A DNA stretch of 64,000 nt from Owenia fusiformis (lineage: Eukaryota > Annelida > Polychaeta > Sabellida > Oweniidae), in NCBI GenBank assembly GCA_903813345.2, contig CAIIXF020000005.1:4619375-4683374 (forward strand), read 5' to 3'. Below, in pieces: positions 12,085-22,814 of this stretch (position 1 is its first letter; every line of letters begins with the position of its first letter). A program made the position numbers and the translations under genes. The notes under the pieces were generated by a model. The model was not told the DNA's origin and did not search any database. It saw nothing but the letters and a program-made list of their open reading frames with translations.

Positions 12085-12975
12085 GATCTTATTGACTGAA
12101 TCACCAATTGACCCAGTTGTCTTTGATTTTATTGAATCACCAATTGACCCAGTTGTCTTTGATTTTACGGAATCCCGAATTGACCCAATTGTCTATCATT
12201 GACTGAATCACCAATTGACCCAGTTGTCTATCATTGACTGAATCACCAATTGATCCAGTTGTTAATCATTGACTGAATCACCAATTGACCCAGTTGTTAA
12301 TCATTGACTGAATCACCAATTGACCCAGTTGTCTATCATTGACTGAATCACCAATTGACCCAGTTGTTAATCATTGACTGAATCACCAATTGACCCAGTT
12401 GTTTATCTTTGACCGAATCCCCAATTGACCCAGTTGTTTATCATTGACCGAATCCCGAATTGACTCAGTTATCTATCATTTTACTGAATCACCAATTGAC
12501 CCAGTTGTTAATCATTGACTGAATCACCCATTGACCCAGTTGTTTATCATTGACCGAATCCCCAATTGACCCAGTTGTTTATCATTGACCGAATCCCGAA
12601 TTGACCCAGTTGTTAATCATTGACTGAATCACCAATTGACCCATTTGTTTATCATTTGACCGAATCCCGAATTGACACAGTTGTTAATCATTGACTGAAT
12701 CACCGTTTGACCCATTTGTGTATCATTTTACTGAATCACCAATTGATCAAGTTGTCTATCGTTTGACTGAATCACCAATTGATCAAGTTGTCTATCGTTT
12801 GACTGAATCACCAATTGACCAAGTTGTCTATCATTTTACTGAATCACCAATTGACCCAGTTGTTAATCATTGACTGAATCACCAATTGACCCATTTGTTT
12901 ATCATTTGACCGAATCACCGTTTGACCCAGTTGTCTATCATTTGACCGAATCATCATTTGGCCCAATTGTCTATT
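12085..12975. repeat. 35-36 bp minisatellite, about 25 copies
   Basis: Head-to-tail units centred on TGAATCACCAATTGACCCAG followed by TTGTYWATCATTGAC. Variants alternate (GTTAATC, GTCTATC, GTTTATC; ACTGAATCACC against ACCGAATCCCG), so the array is diverged and not freshly expanded. It lies between the stop codons of two convergent genes. A short open frame inside it (12691-12873) is only the repeat. Confidence 0.95.
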
Positions 12976-13128
12976 ATTTAAGACATGTACTAAAATCATA
13001 TATTTAGAGCAAAACGTACACTTGATCCAATTCGATATACATGTGTCATTATATCAATTCAAAGTTAGGAACATCCCAGTTTCTCAAAATGCCATATAAC
13101 ATTTATATGATTGCCTTGTCGTAGCCGG

Positions 13129-16100
13129 TTATTCCCGTCTTTCACGTGGAGATTGTTCTTGGAATTCCTCAGACAAATATAGTGTCCTCATTCTATTGAT
13201 TTCCTTCTGTTGAGTTTTAGGACTAAAAACAACGTCGAAAGGATATTCAATGATTTCTTGTGATTCTTCCGAATCGAAATGAAGGTCATCATCATCATTG
13301 TATGATCTACTTGATGTTTGTGGAGACGTCTGTGATCGATCGAATTCGGTGGGCTTGACATTACTATATGTAGACATATTTGGTTGAATACCTTCATCAC
13401 TGGCGCGTTGCTGCATCATTGTATTGTTTTTCTTATGTAACGCATTACTATCTAAAGATGAGCTGTCTTGATGGCTCTTGTCACCGCATTCCACGGGGGA
13501 TTTGTTTTTTTTGTTCTTTTCCTCAATCAAAGTTGGCGTTAAATCTGCTGCAGACATAGGAGTTATCGTCGTGTTTTTGCCTTTAGATGGAAGACCAGAC
13601 ACACTATCGTTAGAATCGGAATCTTCTGTGAGGCTAATCAGTGGTCCTTGTACAAAAACAGGTTTACGTAAAACATCTTTAAAAGCAGGGTTGTTTTCAA
13701 TAGGATCATCTACGTTGGAAAAGAATTTCAAAGGCCGTGGTTTGGTTCTAACTTTTTTTATTTTTCCTTGTTTGGTAAACTCTGCAATTTCTTCATCTAG
13801 TTTTTCTTCCTCACTTTCCCTAGCTCTTTTATTTCCTTCTTTCATTGGTTCAACCTCTTGCATTTCCAATGCCCTTTCTCTTTCTAACTCTTTTAGTTTC
13901 TTCTTTTGCTCTTCTTCAAGCTTCTTGTCTTGAATTCGCTTTTCCTCTTGTTTTCTCAGTTGAACTTGTCTCTCTCTTTCTTTATCTGCTCTCCTCATTT
14001 CCTCCCTCAAAGCCAGTTGTCGTCTTTCTTCTTCATCTTCTACTTCTTGATTTTTTCTTCTTTGTTTTTCTCGTCTCTTCTTTTCAATTTCTTTCTTTTC
14101 TTTCTCAGCTTGTTGTTTCTTTTCTTCTTGCCGCTGCTTGTTTGCATTACGCATTCTCTCAACCTCAAGTGCAAGTTCTCTACCTCTTACACGGCGTTCT
14201 TCTTCTTCCTTCTTTTTGATATCAGCTTCTTCAGCCAGTCTCTTTTGTTTTACTTCTTGTTGTTGTTTCTTCAACTCTTCCGTTCCTTCCTGTTTTTCCT
14301 TCTCTTTCTCCAATAATGTTTGTTTTAATTCATCCAAACGTTTCTGCCTATCTTGCTCACGTTTTTTTCTTGACTCAACTTCACATTTTCGTCGGTGTTC
14401 CTCTAATTTTCTGTTTTCTATCTCTGCCTTTTCTTTCTCTGTTGCAAGTTTCTCAGTCTCTTCTTTTTTAACTCTTTCTTCAGGGTTTTTCTTTTCTTGT
14501 TGAATTTCTTTAACTTTCTGAACCTCTTCACCTTTCTGCTTTTTCATAAGATTTTGCTCTTCCTCGGTATTCTGCTTTTCTTTTAATTTCTGTTCCTCTT
14601 CAGCTTTCTGCTTTTCCTTTAATTTGCATTCCTCATCGGCTTTCTGCTTTTCCTTTAATTTGCGTTCCTCATTGGCTTTCTGTTTTTCTTTTAATTTGCG
14701 TTCCTCTTCAGCTTTCTGCGTTTCCTCTAACTTTCGTTCCTCATCGGCTTTCTGCTTTTCTTTCAATTTTCGTTCCTCTTCAGCATTCTGCTTTTCCTTT
14801 AATTTTCGTTCCTCTTCAGCTTTCTGCTTTTCCTTTAATTTGCATTCCTCATCGGCTTTCTGCTTTTCCTTTAATTTTCGTTCCTCTTCAGCTTTCTGCT
14901 TTTCCTTTAATGTGCGTTCCTCATCAGCTTTCTGCTTTTCCTTTAATTTGCGTTCCTCATCAGCTTTCTGCTTTTCCTTCAATGTGCGTTCCTCATCAGC
15001 TTTCTGCTTTTCCTTTAATTTTCGTTCCTCATCGGCTTTCTGCTTTTCCTTAAATGTGCGTTCCTCATCAGCTTTCTGATTTTCCTCTAATTTTCGTTCC
15101 TCATCAACTTTTTTCTTTTCCTTTAATTTTCGTTCCTCTTCGGCTTTCTGACTTTCCTTTAATTTGCGTTCCTCATCGGCTTTCAGCTTTTCCTTTAATT
15201 TTCGTTCTTCATCGGCTTTCTGACTTTCCTTTAATTTGCGTTCCTCATCGGCTTTCTGCTTTTCCTTTAATTTTCGTTCTTTATCGGCTTTCTGACTTTC
15301 CTTTAATTTGCGTTCCTCATCGGCTTTCTGAATTTCCTTTAATTTGCGTTCCGCATCGGCTTTCTGCTTTTCCTTTAATTTGTGTTCCTCTTCAGCTTTC
15401 TGCTTTTCTTTTAATTTTCGTTCCTCATCAGCTTTCTGCTTTTCTTTTAATTTGCGTTCCTCTTCAGCTTTCTGCTTTTCCTTTAATTTGCGTTCCTCAT
15501 CGGCTTTCTGCTTTTCCTTTAATTTTCGTTCCTCATCGGCTTTCTGCTTTTCCTTTAATTTTCGTTCCTCTTCAGCTTTCTGCTTTTCCTTTAATTTGCA
15601 TTCCTCATCGGCTTTCTGCTTTTCCTTTAATTTTCGTTCCTCATCGGCTTTCTGCTTTTCCTTTAATTTTCGTTCCTCTTCAGCTTTCTGCTTTTCCTTT
15701 AATTTGCGTTCCTCATCGGCTTTCTGCCTTTCCTTTAATTTTCGTTCCTCATCGGCTTTCTGCTTTTCCTTTAATTTTCGTTCCTCATCAGCTTTCTGCT
15801 TTTCCTTTAATTTGCGTTCCTCTTCAGCTTTCTGCTTTTCCTTTAATTTGCGTTCCTCATCGGCTTTCTGCTTTTCCTTTAATTTTCGTTCCTCATCGGC
15901 TTTCTGCTTTTCCTTTAATTTGCGTTCCTCATCGGCTTTCTGCTTTTCTTTTAATTTACATTCCTCTTCAGCTTTCTGCTTTTCCTTTAATTTTCGTTCC
16001 TCATCAGCATTCTGCTTTTCCTTTAATTTGCATTCCTCACCGGCTTTCTGCTTTTCCTTTAATTTTCGTTCTTCTTCAGCTTTCTGCTTTTCCTTTAATT

Positions 16101-18171
16101 TGCGTTCCTCTTCAGCTTTCTGCTTTTCTTTTAATTTTCGTTCCTCATCAGCTTTCTGCTTTTCTTTTAATTTGCGTTCCTCATCAGCTTTCTGCTTTTC
16201 CTTTAATTTTCGTTCCTCATCGGCTTTCTGCTTTTCCTTTAATTTGCGTTCCTCATCAGCTTTCTGCTTTTCCTTTAATTTTCGTTCCTCATCAGCTTTC
16301 TGATTTTCCTTTAATTTGCGTTCCTCATCAGTTTTCTGCTTTTCTTTTAATTTTCGTTCTTCATCAGCTTTCTGCTTTTCCTTTAATTTACGTGCCTCAT
16401 CGGCTTTATGCTTTTCCTTTAATATTCTTTTATCTAATATCTTTTTGTTGTAGGCTACTCTCTGTTTTCTACGAATTTCATAAATATTGTCATAATCGTC
16501 GTCTAGTAGTATTTCACCTTCTTCGTTATCACATGTCTTGAGGTAATCACCTTTGCTCTCATTAGGAATCATACTTCCAAAAGATGTGTTTTTCTTCAAT
16601 ATGGACTTTACGCCAGTTGTTACCCTGTGATCCTTCATTTCCTCAATTTCGAGTTTATCATTTTTCAATTTCATTTGTTGTTCTCTCAAGTCCCTTTGTT
16701 TTGCTTCAATCTCCAAGTTCTTATTTTTGAATTCCATTTCTTTCGAATTCATTTCAAGACCTTTCTTATTGAACTCCAACTCCATTGCATTCATATCCTG
16801 CAATTTCTTTTTCAATTCATTTGCTTCTGTATCAATATCTTGGCATCTCACTTTCAATTCCATTTCTTTCATACCAATCTCATGGCCCTTCGTTTTGTAT
16901 TTCATCTCTTTTTCCAAAAATTGAGCATAGATTTTTCGGGCTTTCTTTTCAAGCTCCAACTCCCTCCTTTTGTTCATTTCTTCAATATCTTCTTCATGTT
17001 GTTGTTGTTCCCTTTTTAGCTTTTCTAACTTAAGTTTTTCATCCTTTAGTTGTGCTTGGTCCATATTTTTTATCTTATCACTAGATGCCAGTAATACCTT
17101 TTTCATTTCAATCGCCTTCTTTTCAAATTCAAGTTCTGTTCTATCAGATATGGCCTTTGAAGTCTCTTCACTCAGCTCTTCTCGCATTTTTTCAAGTCGT
17201 TTATTCTCAGTCTCCATAATCTTCTTACTGACCTCAAGAGAATCCTTTTTTGCCTTCAGAATATCTTCATCGTGTCTATGTTTCATCTCCAGGCATGCAT
17301 CTATCGTGAGGTAGTTTAATTCTTTCTGTTCAATCACTGTATCTTTGGCCAGTTGCACCAATTCATTTGTTACATCAATCTTGGGTGGAGATGGCGCCGT
17401 TATATCTAATGTCATATGTTTCAATTCATTTTGCAGTTCGCCTAATTGAGATTGTATTCGTTCTTCTTGTTTCCAAAACAAATCATAGAGCACTGCTGTA
17501 CTAGGAGAGGTGGCTTCTGTTTCATTTGGAAGTGCCAGTGTCTCATCTTTTAATTCCACGTTCTTTTTAAAAGAAGATTCTTTCATTACATCGTTTAAGA
17601 GAACGTCATCATGTATAACACGATTCCGCTCGGGTATTACATCGTTATTGCCAGTTCTCATCTGCTGGGAAGACATGCTATCAGCATAGGGGATGTCTCT
17701 CTCAGGTGTAAACCTTCCATATTTGTGTATAACAGGTGCATAGATTATGTCACCTGAGACATGCCAATTGGAATTAGAATAAGTACCAGGTCTAAGCTCA
17801 TCGAGACGATCAAAGTCTATTCCGCCAAACAATTCATTTTGAAATTCCTTGCTGCATTTGTAACTTGATTCATCAAGCGAATGATTATTTGGCGTATGGG
17901 TTAACGGTTGCTTTAAGTCCTCATAGCAGTCAGGAATTTCTTTCTCGAACTGTACATGTTCTAGCTCTTCATACTTTCCTTTCAATGATCCTTCCACGTA
18001 ATCATAAACGTCGTCCGGGATTGTAATTTTAAGATGTAATTCTTCAGACGACTTGCCAAGATGCTGTTTGCTCATTGGATAGTCATCAAAGAGAGTACGG
18101 GGACGGGGGTAGTCTAGTGCATGCATCATGTCAGCAGTGTCGAAATGATCAAGCCTCTCATCAAAACATAG
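13129..18171 (-). CDS. Repeat-rich charged helical protein, exon 5 (main exon)
   Basis: I do not recognise the protein. This exon supplies residues 122-1801 of the assembled product. In order: an acidic N-terminal part; a K/E-rich helix with coiled-coil character at about 350-665; about 52 copies of a 12-residue unit, typically KLKEKQKADEER, at about 698-1328; more K/E/R-rich helix to about 1590; then a disordered S/T/D-rich tail ending SPRERRE. A 12-residue period matches neither a heptad nor a hendecad, and the alternating K/E suggests a long single alpha helix or charged rod. No membrane span or signal peptide is seen. The frame stays open upstream of its first Met (18129) to an acceptor TTTTAACAG, and the added 14 codons (LCFDERLDHFDTAD) resemble the following protein, so I start the exon at 18171. 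It joins exon 4 in phase 0. A basic stretch KKVRTKPRP near residue 1595 could be a nuclear signal. Confidence 0.9.
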   Translation of the reverse strand, partial: LCFDERLDHFDTADMMHALDYPRPRTLFDDYPMSKQHLGKSSEELHLKITIPDDVYDYVEGSLKGKYEELEHVQFEKEIPDCYEDLKQPLTHTPNNHSLDESSYKCSKEFQNELFGGIDFDRLDELRPGTYSNSNWHVSGDIIYAPVIHKYGRFTPERDIPYADSMSSQQMRTGNNDVIPERNRVIHDDVLLNDVMKESSFKKNVELKDETLALPNETEATSPSTAVLYDLFWKQEERIQSQLGELQNELKHMTLDITAPSPPKIDVTNELVQLAKDTVIEQKELNYLTIDACLEMKHRHDEDILKAKKDSLEVSKKIMETENKRLEKMREELSEETSKAISDRTELEFEKKAIEMKKVLLASSDKIKNMDQAQLKDEKLKLEKLKREQQQHEEDIEEMNKRRELELEKKARKIYAQFLEKEMKYKTKGHEIGMKEMELKVRCQDIDTEANELKKKLQDMNAMELEFNKKGLEMNSKEMEFKNKNLEIEAKQRDLREQQMKLKNDKLEIEEMKDHRVTTGVKSILKKNTSFGSMIPNESKGDYLKTCDNEEGEILLDDDYDNIYEIRRKQRVAYNKKILDKRILKEKHKADEARKLKEKQKADEERKLKEKQKTDEERKLKENQKADEERKLKEKQKADEERKLKEKQKADEERKLKEKQKADEERKLKEKQKADEERKLKEKQKAEEERKLKEKQKAEEERKLKEKQKAGEECKLKEKQNADEERKLKEKQKAEEECKLKEKQKADEERKLKEKQKADEERKLKEKQKADEERKLKEKQKAEEERKLKEKQKADEERKLKEKQKADEERKLKERQKADEERKLKEKQKAEEERKLKEKQKADEERKLKEKQKADEECKLKEKQKAEEERKLKEKQKADEERKLKEKQKADEERKLKEKQKAEEERKLKEKQKADEERKLKEKQKAEEEHKLKEKQKADAERKLKEIQKADEERKLKESQKADKERKLKEKQKADEERKLKESQKADEERKLKEKLKADEERKLKESQKAEEERKLKEKKKVDEERKLEENQKADEERTFKEKQKADEERKLKEKQKADEERTLKEKQKADEERKLKEKQKADEERTLKEKQKAEEERKLKEKQKADEECKLKEKQKAEEERKLKEKQNAEEERKLKEKQKADEERKLEETQKAEEERKLKEKQKANEERKLKEKQKADEECKLKEKQKAEEEQKLKEKQNTEEEQNLMKKQKGEEVQKVKEIQQEKKNPEERVKKEETEKLATEKEKAEIENRKLEEHRRKCEVESRKKREQDRQKRLDELKQTLLEKEKEKQEGTEELKKQQQEVKQKRLAEEADIKKKEEEERRVRGRELALEVERMRNANKQRQEEKKQQAEKEKKEIEKKRREKQRRKNQEVEDEEERRQLALREEMRRADKERERQVQLRKQEEKRIQDKKLEEEQKKKLKELERERALEMQEVEPMKEGNKRARESEEEKLDEEIAEFTKQGKIKKVRTKPRPLKFFSNVDDPIENNPAFKDVLRKPVFVQGPLISLTEDSDSNDSVSGLPSKGKNTTITPMSAADLTPTLIEEKNKKNKSPVECGDKSHQDSSSLDSNALHKKNNTMMQQRASDEGIQPNMSTYSNVKPTEFDRSQTSPQTSSRSYNDDDDLHFDSEESQEIIEYPFDVVFSPKTQQKEINRMRTLYLSEEFQEQSPRERRE
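14540..16435 (-). repeat. 36 bp coding minisatellite in exon 5
   Basis: About 52 units of 36 bp keep the frame intact. Differences cluster at fixed places (plus strand TTTGCG or TTTTCG; CATCGGC, CATCAGC or CTTCAGC), giving D/E and K/R-neutral changes. Units are also ordered in threes (108 bp). Blocks 15421-15540 and 15781-15900 are almost identical, showing higher-order duplication of about 360 bp. Because the unit is a multiple of 3 and has no stop in several frames, long antisense open frames appear here and are not genes. Confidence 0.96.
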
Positions 18172-18289
18172 CTGTTAAAAAGGAGAAGTGATTATAAAAG
18201 AAGTCCGAGTAGAAATCTGGGCACTTTAAATGGTGATTATAAAAAAAACTCCGACCAAAAATAACTTAATGAATCAAATATCTTTTGTG

Positions 18290-19990
18290 ATTGGCAGGAT
18301 ACGCAAGACAATGATAAGCTCAAGGAATGTGGTGTTCAATGAGGAAATGAAGATCAATATTCAGCTCTGGTTGTCTGGTTTTTAATTAGAATACTAGCAT
18401 AGTTTTCAATGAAGAGATACAAGGTCAATACTAAGCTCTGGTTGTTCTGGTATTCAATGAAGAGACGAAGGTCAATGTTCAGTTCTGGTAGTCTAGTATT
18501 CAATAAGAAAATGAAAGGTTAATGTTCAGCTCTGGTAGTCTGGTATTTAATGAGGAGATGAAAGGACAATATTCAGCTTAGGTAGTTCTGTATTCAATGG
18601 GGAGATGAAAGGTCAATGTTCAGGTCTGGTAGTCTGGTATTCAATGAGGAAATGAAAGGTCAATGTTCAGTTCTGGTAGTCTGGTATTTAATGAGGAGAT
18701 GAAAGGACAATATTCAGCTTAGGTAGTTCTGTATTCAATGAGGAAATGAAAGGTCAATGTTCAGCTCTGGTAGTCTGGTATTCAATGAGGAGACGAAAGG
18801 TCAATGTTCAGCTCTGGTAGTCTGGTATTCAATGAGGAGACGAAAGGTCAATGTTCAGTTCTGGTAATCTGGTATTCAATGAGGAGATGCAAGGTCAATG
18901 TTCAGCTCTGGTAGTCTGGTATTCAATGAGGAGAAGAAAGGTCAATGTTCAGTTCTGGTAGTCTGGTATTCAATGAGGAGACGAAGGTCAATGTTCAGCT
19001 CTGGTAGTCTGGTATTCAATGGGGAGATGAAAGGTCAATGTTCAGCTCTGGTAGTCTGGTATTCAATGAGGACATGAAAGGTCAATGTTCAGTTCTGGTT
19101 GACTGGTATTCAATGGGGAGATGAAGGGTCAATGTTCAGTTCTGGTATTCAATGAGGAGATGCAAGGTCAATCTTCAGCTCTGGTAGTCTATCTGGTATT
19201 CAATGAGGAGATGAAAGGTCAATGTTCAGTTCTGGTTGACTGGTATTCAATGAGGAGATGCAACGTCAATGTTCAGCTCTGGTAGTTCTGGTATTCAATG
19301 AGGAGATGCAAGGTCAATGTTCAGTTCTGGTTGACTGGTATTCAACGAGGAGACGAAGGTCAATGTTCAGTTCTGGTAGTCTGGTATTCAATGAGGAGAT
19401 GAAAGGTCAATGTTCAGTTCTGGTTGACTGGTATTCAATGGGGAGATGAAGGGTCAATGTTCAGTTCTGGTATTCAATGAGGAGATGCAAGGTCAATGTT
19501 CAGCTCTGGTAGTCTATCTGGTATTCAATGAGGAGATGCAACGTCAATGTTCAGTTCTGGTTGACTGGTATTCAATGAGGAGATGAAAGGTCAATGTTCA
19601 GTTCTGGTAGTTCTGGTATTCAATGAGGAGATGCAAGGTCAATGTTCAGTTCTGGTTGACTGGTATTCAATGGGGAAACGAAGGTCAATGTTCAGTTCTG
19701 GTACTTCTAGTATCCAATGTGGAGATGAAAGTATTCAATGTGGAGATGAAAGGTCAATGTTCAGTTCTGGTAATCTGGTATTCAATGAGGAGATGAAATG
19801 TCAATGTTCAGCTCTGGTAGTCTAGTATTCAATGAGGAGATGAAAGGTCAATGTTCAGTTCTGGTTGACTGGTAATCTGGTATTCAATGGGGAGACGAAG
19901 GTCAATGTTCAGCTCTGGTAGGCTTGTATTTAATATCAATGAGGAGATAAAAGGTCAATGGTAGGCTCAGGTATTCAATGTGAAGATGAG
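18290..19990. repeat. 47 bp minisatellite, about 35 copies, in intron 4
   Basis: Units centre on GGTCAATGTTCAGTTCTGGT, then AGTCTGGTATTCAATGAGGAGATGAAA. Copies vary by short deletions (missing AGTCT; GTTGACTGG in place of GTAGTCTGG). It fills almost the whole intron between exons 4 (20119) and 5 (18171). Reading frames at 19258-19449 and 19583-19825 are repeat artefacts. Confidence 0.95.
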
Positions 19991-20118
19991 ATGAGATACA
20001 AGGTTAAGCCACCAGTTAAGCACTTGCCTTAAGTTTTAGTTCAATACTACCTGATGTTTCTATTTGAAATTCCAGATTTAGATGGACTAAAATATTTAGA
20101 ATCAAATGTTATACTTAC

Positions 20119-20173
20119 ACCTTCACCCATCACATAATAGCCCCCTACTTGGCTTCCAAGCTCTCTATATATC
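20119..20173 (-). CDS. Repeat-rich charged protein, exon 4
   Basis: A 55-base exon reading IYRELGSQVGGYYVMGEG (after completing an Arg codon). The acceptor is TTTTAG|G at 20175-20174 and the donor is GAAGGT|GTAAGT at 20118. It enters in phase 2 from exon 3 and leaves in phase 0 into exon 5, so the frame is kept on both sides, which is the main evidence. No homolog is recognised. Confidence 0.8.
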
Positions 20174-20324
20174 CTAAAATAGAACTTAATATATTTTATA
20201 TAAGCTTATTTATAAGTGTTGAATCAAAGTTTGAGGATATAATTGTATATGTGCTATTAGCCTAGCACCTGGGCTATTTCATATTAATCTGTTTGTCTGT
20301 TTTTAAATTGTAACCACCGTTTTA

Positions 20325-20690
20325 CTGGCACTTCACTTTTCAAACTATATCTTGTAACCGATCCGTTACGGTAACAAAATGTTGGAACGATTTTTCCTTT
20401 TTCCCCCTTTTCACAAGTTGTAGGCAGAATTCCAATGACATGTTTTTTTATCACAAATGTATATGTTTGCGAAGAAATAGTTCAGAAGACAACAAAATCG
20501 TCGATTTAATACCTCACTGTTGTTACGTAAAAGTGCAAATTTTTGAAGTTCCGTTTACTTAACACAATTGAGGAATTGTATGGACGATTCTGTCACCCCA
20601 CTAACTATTTCACACGAAATCAATCTTACCGAACTTTCCAACCGGAACCGTAGCCATTTTGTTACCGAAACGGATTCGTTTCAGTGCATT
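20325..20690. mobile_element. MITE, family CACTCTTCAAACTAG/GGTAACAAAATG, diverged copy in intron 3
   Basis: The left end (about 20331-20385: CACTTTTCAAACTATATC, CCGTTACGGTAACAAAATG) and the right end (CATTTTGTTACCGAAACGG near 20655) are inverted and match the better-preserved copy at 33195-33643, including the shared interior GAAATAGTTCAGAAGAC block. It occupies most of the 543 bp intron between exons 3 and 4, ending about 30 bases from exon 3. Confidence 0.78.
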
Positions 20691-20716
20691 TGCATCATTA
20701 ATTAAGGATTACTCAC

Positions 20717-20828
20717 CTCCTTAGTTCCCTTGTATACTCAAGAGAGTATGAATCCTTTTCCTCTCTTGTTTTACATACTTTCATCAACATTGGGTAAACG
20801 TACGTTGTTATATCCATAATATCCGGGT
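20717..20828 (-). CDS. Repeat-rich charged protein, exon 3
   Basis: A 112-base exon reading PDIMDITTYVYPMLMKVCK, then TREEKDSYSLEYTRELR. It is bounded by TTGTAG at 20830-20829 and GGAG|GTGAGT at 20716. It starts in phase 1 (T|AC gives Tyr66) and ends in phase 2 (AG|G gives Arg103), matching its neighbours exactly. With exon 2 it forms a compact, mostly helical N-terminal region of about 100 residues that I cannot assign to a family. Confidence 0.83.
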
Positions 20829-21232
20829 CTACAATAAGAAACAGTTAAAACTAAAATCAGAAATACAAAATGGTAGCAGAATCGCAAGTAATATCTCTCA
20901 TTTTCCAATCTTTGTATCTAGTTATATGTATGGCTTAGTTAATGCATATGTTATGTTATATTTATTTTCATATTATAATTATTACAATTTGAATAACAAG
21001 GAATGCACAAGACGCTGGGCGTATACTGTGCAGTTTACACCACATTACATATTACATTGTAGTATAATATATAGCAAGAGCACATTCTTTGATGATAAGG
21101 ATCACTAGATTAGCAATGAAACATGAACAAAATGAACCATGACATGATATTTGATATTAGATGTAGGTGGAGAGGAGAAGTGATTTCAAAGACGATTTAA
21201 ACAAAGATAAAGTAGAAGACATAATGATGTTT

Positions 21233-22141
21233 TCATTTACTCCGTAGTCCGTTCCATACTCTTGATAGTTCTACTTTTATTGACTTTTCACCAAATTTGT
21301 TTTTAAACATACATAAACGTAGACGGTCTTTATTTCTCGTTTCATGGTCATGTGTATCAGCATTTGTAGAATAGACTTGTTGATGTGGAAACTTGTCAGG
21401 TTTATTCATAATTTGGTATGCAAAGTTGGCAACATTGAAGTTGAATATGTTATAAATATTTAAGATTCTAAGATCTTTCAATAAAGGGGCGGCATGAGCT
21501 AACTTACTAGAATTTCTTATTAACCTGGCAAATTTCTTCGGGAGTATATGCAGAGGCTCGAGGAGTTTTTTTTATCAGCATTACCCCAAATTATATTACA
21601 GTAATCAAGCCCCGAATGAATAACAGCATTTTTTCGAACATTTGTCAAGTAAATGCTTAGAAGTATATAATATGTGTATAATTTTAGCTATCTTCCCTTT
21701 TAGTTTTTGAGTGTGAAGTTTCCAATTTAGTTCGTCATCGATTAGGACACCAAGAAAATTAATGTTATCATTCCTTGTAATATTTTTGTCATCAATTGTT
21801 ATCTTGATTTCTGCAGGGCTATACGTTCCTTTTTTAAGTGAAAAGAATAAAAAAATAGTCTTTTCAATATTAAGCGATAACTTGTTAGCCATGAACCAGT
21901 CATTGACTTTTTTAAGTTCATTATTTGCAACAGATATGAGTTCTTCTTTCGACTCATTTGAATGTAAAATACTGGTGTCATCTGCAAAAAGTACAAACTT
22001 CAATATAGCAGAAGTAAAACTGAGGTCATTTATGTAAATGTTAAAAAGTAGGGGTCCTAGGATAGACCCTTGGGGTACTCCACATGAAATAGTTGTTGGG
22101 ATAGAGAGAAAAAAGTGAAAAGTCAAAAATGAACATATCAA
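21233..22141 (-). pseudogene. LINE (Jockey/CR1-like) reverse transcriptase fragment
   Basis: Two frames carry the 3' half of a non-LTR retrotransposon polymerase. The first (21605-22141) has GVPQGSILGPLLFNIYINDL, the catalytic FADDTS box and VNDWFMANKLSLNIEKT; the second (21233-21481, continuing the same protein) has HDHETRNKDRLR and ends SRVWNGLRSK. They are split by a frameshift near 21600, and the 5' part is missing, so it is a 5'-truncated dead copy. It lies in intron 2 of the repeat-protein gene, same strand. Confidence 0.92.
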
Positions 22142-22257
22142 TCAACCTCGTCTCGTTCCAATACAGCATTTCTGGAGCAGAATATATCTTGTATTGCATT
22201 TCAAATCATTCAATAATTTATATTAATTAATATTTTGAACAGGGTGACCAGAAAGTC

Positions 22258-22495
22258 GACTGTGGTTTTTTCCTTTTACTTAATTCCACATAAATGCCAT
22301 GACCAGGTTCATATTTGGCAAAAATGTACATTAGTCAATGCATGACATCATGACAAAGTGTGAAATGTCAATATCCTTCCATTTTCATTTGACATTATTT
22401 TACTCGTAAATGCGCGAAATTGGTATAACATACATACAAAAATGAACCTGATCATGGCATTTTATGTACTCCTCAAATTAATTTTTGAAAACCAC
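22258..22495. mobile_element. Short inverted-repeat element
   Basis: GTGGTTTT...CATGACCAGGTTCAT at 22260-22313 recurs inverted as ATGAACCTGATCATGGCAT...AAAACCAC at 22442-22492. It is about 240 bp with no coding capacity. The arms are imperfect, so this is an old MITE or fold-back. Confidence 0.65.
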
Positions 22496-22814
22496 AATCA
22501 AACCTACATCAAAGTTTTCGCTTCAAATCAGTTCATAGTGACACCGTACACCTAAAGTGTACGACGGTATATCTTGTCACTGTACGTTGTGAGGCGTGAA
22601 ACTTGGAAGGTTATACATTATGGATGAAATTTGTGAGAGGGAAATGTTTCTGTATTGATGAATCTTGGAAGGTGGACTATATATTTCGACATGGATGAAA
22701 CTTTAAAGAGGGATACATTTCAATATAGAATGTGTGGTATATAGAATATATGGAATACATTTAGATTAATCTTGGAAGGGGAATACATTTCGGTTGAGAT
22801 GAATCTTGGAAGGG

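Noticed and set aside
12691-12873. 60-codon open frame in the 35 bp repeat
   Set aside because: The translated product only repeats TESPIDQVVYRL-like units of the minisatellite and has no start or splice context.
15054-16541. Plus-strand open frame of 495 codons, and a second of 319 codons at 15344-16303
   Set aside because: They are antisense shadows of the 36 bp coding repeat, which lacks stops in several frames. The minus-strand frame is longer, continues outside the repeat, and splices cleanly.
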